Positions 57,051 through 64,000 of a stretch of 64,000 nt of DNA are shown piece by piece (position 1 is the stretch's first letter; each line of letters begins with the position of its first letter). Source of the DNA: Delphinapterus leucas (lineage: Eukaryota > Chordata > Mammalia > Artiodactyla > Monodontidae); assembly GCF_002288925.2 (NCBI RefSeq), contig NW_022097993.1, positions 9,268,185 to 9,332,184 on the forward strand, read 5' to 3'. The notes below the pieces were generated by a model. It was given only the letters and a program-made list of their open reading frames with translations. It did not search any database and had not been told where the DNA came from. The translations under genes were made by a program, and so were the position numbers.

Positions 57051-58705
57051 TAGCCAAAACTAAAATCAGAAGAAAATATATCACTTAAATTATTTCATTA
57101 TTAATTTATAAAGAATAAAAAGAAATGAACTAAGTATTCAATCCAAGATACTATTTTTATAAAAGCAAAGGAAAGTGGGAGGAAAGGGATAATAAGGATA
57201 AAAGCAGAAATAAAAATTAGGAAAAGGCATAATCGTAGATTTAATCAATAAACCCAAAGGTTTCACTTCAAAGAGTGATTAAAATAGCCAGCTGTTTGGC
57301 ACAGAAAATCAAGAAAAAGAGAAAGAAAACCATATGAACTTTAAGGATAAAAATTATCAAATACCACAGATTGAGAGCAGATAAAAGTTTTGGGAACATA
57401 AAATATATAAATGACTGATGAATGTAAAAAAAAAAAACTGGTACAATGGATAACATTTCTAGGAAAATTGGCTTACATAGAAGAAAAAACACAGAATAGT
57501 AAACCAAAAAGGATCAAAAATAAATTGCTTAATAATGTCCTCTTCTTCAAACATTTAGGCTCAATTTTATAGACAGGTTTTAATTTGAAGAAAAGATGAT
57601 TCCTACAACCTTTAATTCATTCCCAAACATAGAAATAGAAAGAAAATTCTCTATTACTTTTATTAAGGTATTGTAACCCTGATGTCAAAATGTGATAAAA
57701 GCAGCTTGAGAGAGAGAGACAGAGAAAGAGAGAGAGAAAGAGAGAATTATCATTTATGATCACTGCTATAGAAATTCATCATTTAAAAAGGAAATTATAT
57801 CAGGACCTACTTACCCATTATGCACAGCAGACAGTGCCTAGAGCCCACCAGACCTTTAAGAGACCATGAAAGTGTTTTTATTTCTTTTAAAATCAGAAGG
57901 AAAAATGATTTTTTAGTTCCAATAAAATGTTCAGTACATAGCATTAACATATTTACCTCTATACTGACACAGTACTAAAATTATAGGTATATTTATATTG
58001 TATATCATGGAACAAGGGGGCGTCAAAGGCAAAGGCAGGAGCTACTGGGGGCCATGAAGTGGGTCTTGCTTGCTTCAATGATGGCTTGATGACAACAGCT
58101 GATCTGGGCTTAGCAGAACCGTGCCAGGGAAATTTCTCTGTAATTTATCAGCGTGAGAATAAGAGTATCTGTGTTGAGATTCATTTTCTCATTCACTAAT
58201 TTCCTATTTTCCCCACATATCTCATAGTGTCTTTGAAGGCTGACAACCTATTGTTCTTTGTAAGAAGAAACACACACGCACAAGGGTTTTAATCCAGAGC
58301 CACCAAGCATCTGCTTGGTTCCCGAACAAGCCTGCGGTGTGAGTGAGGCACAGGTACGCTTGCCCCAGGGCCACTGTGACGTCTGGGCCGGGGGGTGGAG
58401 GCAAAGCCAGGCCTGGGAGCTGGGCCCTGAGCCCAGCTTCCGAACCACTACAGGGGACGCGTCACTGTCTCTCGTTCCTTCCACCCATCCCTCGACTGTC
58501 ATTCAGCAAGAGTCCCTTTCACCTAGAAAATTATACAGTTAAGTCTGCCAAGCATTGAGGGAAGCACTTGCTCTCAAAATTCTAAAGCAAATAGAAAATA
58601 CACTGGAAGAGGTAAAGTTTTAAAGGGACAGGCGTTTTCCCCTTAATGAATAGTAACATTAACCTCTTTCAGCCTCACACCCACAATTAACCATTAACCC
58701 AGCCT
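57051..58705. other. unassigned
   Basis: No gene or confidently recognised repeat. Contains the (GA)n tract at 57707-57746. A GC-rich patch at about 58300-58500 gives overlapping open frames on both strands, none with known domains. Confidence 0.4.
57707..57746. repeat. (GA)n-rich microsatellite
   Basis: Irregular GAGAGAGA / GAAAGAGA run of ~40 bp, all purines on the plus strand, therefore triplex-prone. Confidence 0.9.
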
Positions 58706-58722
58706 CAGATCACTGCTTTTTT

Positions 58723-58927
58723 TTTTTTTTTTTTTCGCGGTACGTGGGCCTCTCACTGTTGTGGCCTCTCCCGTTGCGGAGCACAGGCTCCGGACGCGCA
58801 GGCTCACCGGCCATGGCTCACGGGCCCAGCCGCTCCACGGCATGTGGGATCTTCCCGGACCGGGGCACGAACCCGTGTCCCCTGCATCAGCAGGCGGACC
58901 CTCAACCACTGCGCCACCAGGGAAGCC
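58723..58927 (-). mobile_element. short-form CHR tRNA-SINE, CpG-rich
   Basis: Minus-strand SINE flanked by a 17-bp TSD with one mismatch (CAGATCACTGCTTTTTT at 58706-58722 and CAGCTCACTGCTTTTTT at 58928-58944). Many CpG pairs are intact, so it is among the youngest copies here. Confidence 0.96.
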
Positions 58928-59111
58928 CAGCTCACTGCTTTTTTGTCATATGTATAAACTGAGAAGATTTTCTCTTTCTCCCTCCCAGAAGCCCTTATGT
59001 ACCTCACGTTCGTTGTCTGTGAAATTGTCAAAACTTTCACAGGAGAGAAGAATTGCCACTAAAGGAGCAAAGAGGATGGGTCTTAGGCCCATCGTGGGGG
59101 GCATGATGACA

Positions 59112-59178
59112 CGGAAGCTAGTTTTTAAAAGATGAGCATGAATTAACACAACGTTGTAATTCAACTATACTTCAATTA
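59112..59178 (+). mobile_element. very short L1 3' end
   Basis: AATTAACACAACGTTGTAAT, CAACTATACTTCAATTAAAA and AATAAAAAGATAAATAA form the plus-strand L1 3' terminus. Strongly 5'-truncated (<70 bp). Confidence 0.75.
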
Positions 59179-59329
59179 AAAAATAAAAAGATAAATAAGG
59201 GGTGATTCAGTATTTAGGTCTTTATCTAAACCCAGCAGGTGAAGAAGGTATATGTGTACAACAAATGGAAACGAAGGTCCTAGAAAATGTGTCCTATAAT
59301 CAGAGTAGTAATAATAATACTTAATTTTT

Positions 59330-59410
59330 CAAGGTTGTCTTAAAGATTAGAAAAAGTGTGCTATGAGCCCTTAGCAGAGGGCCTAGCATATAACAGGTGC
59401 TCAAGAAACA
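59330..59410 (+). mobile_element. possible MIR/L2 3' remnant
   Basis: GGCCTAGCATATAACAGGTG and CTCAAGAAAC recall the shared MIR/L2 end. Short and uncertain. Confidence 0.4.
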
Positions 59411-59579
59411 AAAAGTGTTGCCAATGTCAGTAACATTGGCATCAGACAGAAGAAAGTCTGTTGAACAAAAATCTCTTTCATGTAATTGCTCCCCAGTTTA
59501 CAAATTGATCTTATGTAAATACCTTGTACATATTTATCTCATTTTCAAACTCTGGAGGCCAGTATTTCTATACCTGATT

Positions 59580-59660
59580 TTAAAACCTAGTAAACTAAGA
59601 TTTGGGAAATTTAGCTGACTTGTCCAAAACCACACAGGCCCTTTTATTCCAAATCCTGTG
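59580..59660 (-). mobile_element. possible MIR remnant
   Basis: GCTGACTTGTCCAAAACCAC and ACAGGCCC fit the reverse strand of the MIR core. Short and uncertain. Confidence 0.4.
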
Positions 59661-59664
59661 GGTT

Positions 59665-61860
59665 CTTGCGTATAACAAGTCAGCCGTCATAATTTTACAG
59701 ACCAATTAGCACACATTAGACATTGCTTCTGTATTTGTTGGAACCGTCACACAATCTCACTGCCTGCCACTTTCAGTTGATTAGTTGAAGAGATTTGGTA
59801 ATGACTCCTTTTGAATACCTTGTATTTCCTTTTTCCACAAAGAGGTACTTCCATTTTTAGCCATCAACACAGTATTGATCCATTGGCTAAAGTGGTAGAT
59901 TCTAGATAAGTGTTATTTTAGAGTTTACAAGGCAATAGAATGAGGGATAATTTTAAAATTCTCTTCTCTATGTGTTGTTTCTAAAATAAAGTTGATACAT
60001 CTCCAGCACTTTATACGTGTACACTTCATATAATGTTCCTAGTAGATAAAGAATCTTCCTCTGTATTCCCTGGACGTAACCACTTCACGTTTGCAAGTGT
60101 CAGACACACTGGCCTTCTCAGTACTTTTCATTGATTGCAATGAAAAGCACTTACTTCATTTCCCATTATCGCTTTCTTCTTCATCTTCATTGCATTGTAG
60201 GTGGTGATTGTCAATTTTCCAACAGTGCTAAAAATATTACTGGTTCATGTAATGACGTTCTGAGTTGAAGTGAAAGTCCTAACTGAGCCTGTGTGCGAGA
60301 GATGAAGACTTGAGGGGTTACACTTGGAGAAAAGGTAACCGGCAGCTAAAAGCAAGTTGCTGAATTATGCTATGTTGCCTGTTCCATTATTGGAAACGGC
60401 AGCAAAACTAGTGCAAGACCTCAGAATAACGGTAGAATCAACCCAGGGCAAGTGTAGAATCAGATCTATCAGATTCAACCCACCCAGTTAGTTAAGAACG
60501 ATTTACTTCTTTTAGCAAAAGGAAAATACTTCTTATTTCAATGCTTGGGAAACAAGGAGCTTTATGCAAAGAGAGCTGAAAGCAGGAAAAGGCTGAGTGG
60601 ACCTTGGAGCAGCTGCTCAAATTCAATGAACTGAAGGAAAACTCAGGGCAATCAAATCAAAACAGCCACAAAGCTAAGGTAGTTACACAGCCAGTGGCCA
60701 TGCCGAGGATGTAATAAGATGATGCCTGCCCCAGAGCAACAGTTGTCCCCCAAAGTGGCGCGTTCTGATTCTGTGTTGCCAGCTGCGATGCTCGGACGCA
60801 TGGTCCGGACGTCCGCGGCCTGAGTCCAGACGCACGGAGCTGGTCCTGTGACCTAAAGAAGAAGATGCACCCTAGTGACGTCTATTAAAATGTGCTCACA
60901 GTGAAGGTCCTCGGCTCTAGAAGCCCCAGGAGGCCCTGCGTCCGGATTTTCTCATTTGATTCGAGCTGTGATGTCAGTAAATCCCACAACCTGCCGTGGA
61001 GGCCTGAAGCCATTTAGCCTGGTTCTGTTTTCTTGATCTGTAGGAAACAGAAGATAAACACAGACACCTTGTTTCTCTCTCCTCTCCTGCTTCCTAAGTG
61101 GGAGTGGGTGCTGTTAGCTGAGCTCCAATGATTAATTGGTCCTTATCTGGATGGAGCTCTCCCAGTTCTGTCAGAGAAATGCCTTGAACAGGCCCTGGAA
61201 ACACAAGCTGTGTGTGTTGGAGTGGGCCTAGGTGCCCAATCAGAGGATGGAACCCCTAAACATCTCCTGGCTGTGCCGGTGACCCTCTGGAGGGACAGCT
61301 AGGTCCTCAGAATTAGTTAATTTTCCCGTTAGATGCTGGCCACGCCCTCTCATGTTTCCAAATATGTATCACGTTCTCCTTTTACTTTGGCTTTTTTCTC
61401 TTCTGGATCATTTAAGGGAGACTTTTCTGTCCCCCTTCCCTTCCCCTAAGAACTGTTCGGGTTCTTTTCTAAGGTGTTTGTGCAGCTAACATGCATTTAG
61501 CCACTGCCTGACACTATATATAACTCGGTTTCACGTGCCTGCCAGCAAGAAACACAAACAGGCCAGCCTCCTGTAGCTCGCTGTGTTTTCTCAAGTCTCC
61601 CTGGGATTCAAGCCTACACTGTGTGCTTTCATGCATCATTTTACTGGCCCCCCGCCCCCGGATTTTTCCACATGGTTCAAAATCACATACTTTCAGCTTC
61701 GAGTGAGCACTCACTGATGTCCCACAAACCAAAACCTTGTTAAAGGCAACTTTTACTCTCTTGTTAAATACTTATAATTTTTTTAAAAAAACTTGTTGGC
61801 TTTCAAAAAAGTGACTTTCCATATTTCTTATTTAAATTTTTGTTCCAGGAGTGCCGTAAA
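59665..61860. other. unassigned, with a small CpG cluster at 60.76-60.84 kb
   Basis: No gene recognised in 2.2 kb. About a dozen CpG pairs are concentrated between roughly 60758 and 60836 in otherwise CpG-poor DNA. No exon or promoter motif could be tied to them. Confidence 0.4.
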
Positions 61861-61862
61861 CT

Positions 61863-62205
61863 GGAGTTCGGCTAACTCTTTCTGTAAAGGGATAAATAAT
61901 AAATATTTTTGCCATTGTGGGTCATTGGGTCTCTGTTTCAACTTCTCAACTCAGCTGTTGTAGCTTAAAAGCAGCCACATAAATGAACAGGCATGATTAT
62001 GTTCCAATAATCCTTAGTTATGGACACTGAAATTTGAGTTTTTTATGATTTTTACATGTCATGGAATATTATTCTTCTTTTGATTTTTTACCAACCATTA
62101 AAAAAATATAAAAACCATTCTTAGTGTGTAGGCCTTACATAAGTGGGCAGAAGCGGGCCAATTTTGGTCCATGAGCTGTAGTTTGCTGACCTCTGCTACT
62201 AATAC
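61863..62205. mobile_element. hAT-type DNA transposon fossil (non-autonomous)
   Basis: The ends are imperfect inverted repeats: GGAGTTCGGCTAACT on the left, and the reverse complement of the right end reads GAGGTCAGCAAACT. The interior follows a known MER-type hAT pattern (CTTTCTGTAAAGGGATAAAT, GTCTCTGTTTCAACTTCTCA, GTTGTAGCTTAAAAGCAGCC, TGTTCCAATAATCC). It is ~340 bp without coding capacity. I do not assert the exact family. Confidence 0.75.
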
Positions 62206-62209
62206 CTTT

Positions 62210-63280
62210 CTTTCAATTAGAGAAAGTGTGTGCTCTACAGAGGCATCAGTGAAACAACATCGTAGCTCTATGGAGACTGTTTGTTTCCCATGGAAAAGCT
62301 GTAAGAACACCAAGTAAAACCCTGAGTACTAACAGCAAAATATCAAGAAACTAGACTTAATCATTTCAACCTCTTGAGCTATGTGAATGTCTAGTGCCCA
62401 CTGCTTGAATTATCATTAAGCAAAGTTTACCGATTATAGCCAGAGATTAATATCATGAAGAGGCTTTGGAATTAAACTTTCTGAAGTTAAGTATAACCCT
62501 GATAATTCAGTAAGGAAGTGACAATTTCCCTATGGATACATCAGCTATTTCTCCCTTCCTGCATCCCCACATCCAGTGGTTTTGATTTTAAGGGAAGTGA
62601 TTCTTCCTTTTCCTGATAGCATCTTCCTTCTGACTTAGCCGTGTAATGAAGCCATCACGGAAAATGAGCAGCTCTATATAAGACTGATAGCTTGATTACA
62701 GCATGACTAGCCTAATCGTCCCTGCAAAAAATAATATGCATGTCATCTTCAGCTGGTCTCACAGTTAACGGTCATCAGGCATATTTCTAGATTCCAGGGG
62801 ATAACAATTTTGAAAATATTTCCAGACTGCCATAGTATGGTTCAAGGTAACGGTATCTAAAGACAATTCCATACGGAAGCCTACAAACACAGTTCATGAT
62901 TGTTATTATTATATTATAAACAATGAGACTGTTTGGAGAAAACAAGGCAGTATTTTTCTGAGTGCGATTCATTTAACTTCGTGTAATTCAACACAACATT
63001 CATCTTTGCTTTCTTCCCAAGAATCAAATAAATTGATATTTGACCCTGAGCTGAGCGAGGTTGGGTACACATTTCCTATGAATAGTCATTACTGTTGGGT
63101 GTTGTGTGGCAATCCCCAGAGGCTGTGTGTCTCTGGTATGGATCCCTTGTTTTTAACATTGGAATAAATGCTATACTTTTGTCCTGTCCCATTTTCTCTA
63201 CTTTAAGGTTATCAGTTACTTTTGAAGCTCATAGGTTTTACATTTTCCTTAAAACTCAAATCTTTATTCTATTATCTATT
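62210..63280. other. unassigned
   Basis: No gene or recognisable repeat. Confidence 0.4.
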
Positions 63281-63284
63281 ATTC

Positions 63285-63631
63285 CTTTACTCCAAAAATT
63301 CAGCAGCATTCACTTAAATAAGAACAAAGTTCAAACATCTCAGTCAGATGCTCAATGTCTCATAATTTGATGACCCCAGTTACCTGCCTTTGACCTTCAC
63401 CACATTCCTTCTCTCCATCCTTTCACCCTGGCTGCATCCGTGCCTCTGACCATCGATGGACGCGGGGCTGCCCACAGCGCCGGTCCCCTATACAGCTGCC
63501 CAGCAATGCGTCATCATCTTTCAACTCCTAAGTCGAAACTCAGCTCTTCTAAGAATTTGTCTTAAAAACTCAAAGGTGAGCTCTTCTTACCTTAGATAAT
63601 CATGGTTATTCACAGATTGTCTTGGAATTAT

Positions 63632-63665
<34 letters not shown>

Positions 63666-63775
63666 GTGTGAATATACATCCCCCTTTTCTTCTAGGCTAT
63701 AAGCCCATGGAGAATAGGTGTCTGCATGTTTCAGAGCATCTGGCATGGTACTTAGCATACGTAAGAACAAAGGAC
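63285..63775 (+). mobile_element. L2 LINE 3' region with (CA)n tract
   Basis: TTTGACCTTCACCACATTCC, TTTCAACTCCTAAGTCGAAA, AGCCCATGGAGAATAGGTGT and CATCTGGCATGGTACTTAGC follow the L2 tail order. A (CA)n run at about 63631-63652, with an AT/CA extension to 63667, interrupts it. Confidence 0.55.
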
Positions 63776-64000
63776 CATGATTTCTAGAGCTTTGGAAGGA
63801 TCATCATTTGAGAATTCACCGTCATCATTGCCAAGATTGAGGTCTTCGTTTAAGACCATGTGGTATCAGAGGCTGTTGAGGAGAGAAGTACACGTTACCT
63901 TGTAAGTAGCTTTAATTAAACCAGGAACCTTCTGGTGGGGGAGGTGGGTGGTGGGTAGAAAATGAAACAACAAAAAAATTCCCAAGCCCTGTAATTTCAA

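Overview
This window reads as a stretch of mammalian nuclear DNA, almost certainly from a cetacean. The main evidence is about fourteen tRNA-derived SINEs of the CHR type, in a long form ending in AAATAAATAAATAAA and a short GC-rich form ending in poly-A. They sit in a background of artiodactyl-type L1, ancient L1M, L2, MIR, CR1/L3 and hAT fossils. I saw no BovB, which would be expected in a ruminant. There is no intact protein-coding gene, rRNA, functional tRNA or CRISPR array that I can support, so the region is best described as intergenic or deep-intronic and repeat-rich.

Layout: 1-6.4 kb is mostly unassigned and holds a CpG-rich block at about 2.56-3.35 kb. 6.47-13.11 kb is a nearly full-length L1 on the minus strand with a recognisable YY1-type 5' end, a decayed ORF1 and ORF2, and two later SINE insertions. 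13.2-24 kb is a pile-up of older L1 material, including an ancient plus-strand L1 (16.2-21.0 kb) that carries two SINEs and a separate ~640-bp insert flanked by a 15-bp direct repeat. 22.6-38.1 kb contains three stretches of an ancient non-coding repeat, a solo LTR (32.1-32.8 kb), a CR1/L3 scrap and an L1M 3' region split by an LTR-like element. 38.9-39.6 kb is an L2 copy interrupted by a small polyadenylated retroposed sequence. 40.81-41.05 kb is a 14-copy 17-bp minisatellite. 47.80-52.41 kb is a degraded two-LTR endogenous provirus on the minus strand with gag and protease remnants. 53.7-57.0 kb is a nested stack: a twin-primed, internally polyadenylated L1 fragment and an older L1M interrupted by two SINEs, one with an expanded internal tandem repeat. 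57-64 kb is sparse and ends in a hAT fossil and an L2 tail.

The elements do not form a pathway. Their interest is as a record of insertion order: many target-site duplications (TSDs) are still readable, so relative ages can be inferred directly. I found no convincing undescribed functional system. The strongest leads are structural: the minisatellite with a mostly two-unit higher-order pattern, the SINE with an internal repeat expansion, the twin-primed L1, the duplication-flanked insert at 17.2-17.9 kb, the retroposed mRNA 3' end at 39.1-39.2 kb and the two-LTR provirus. All family names come from remembered consensus patterns, not from a database search.
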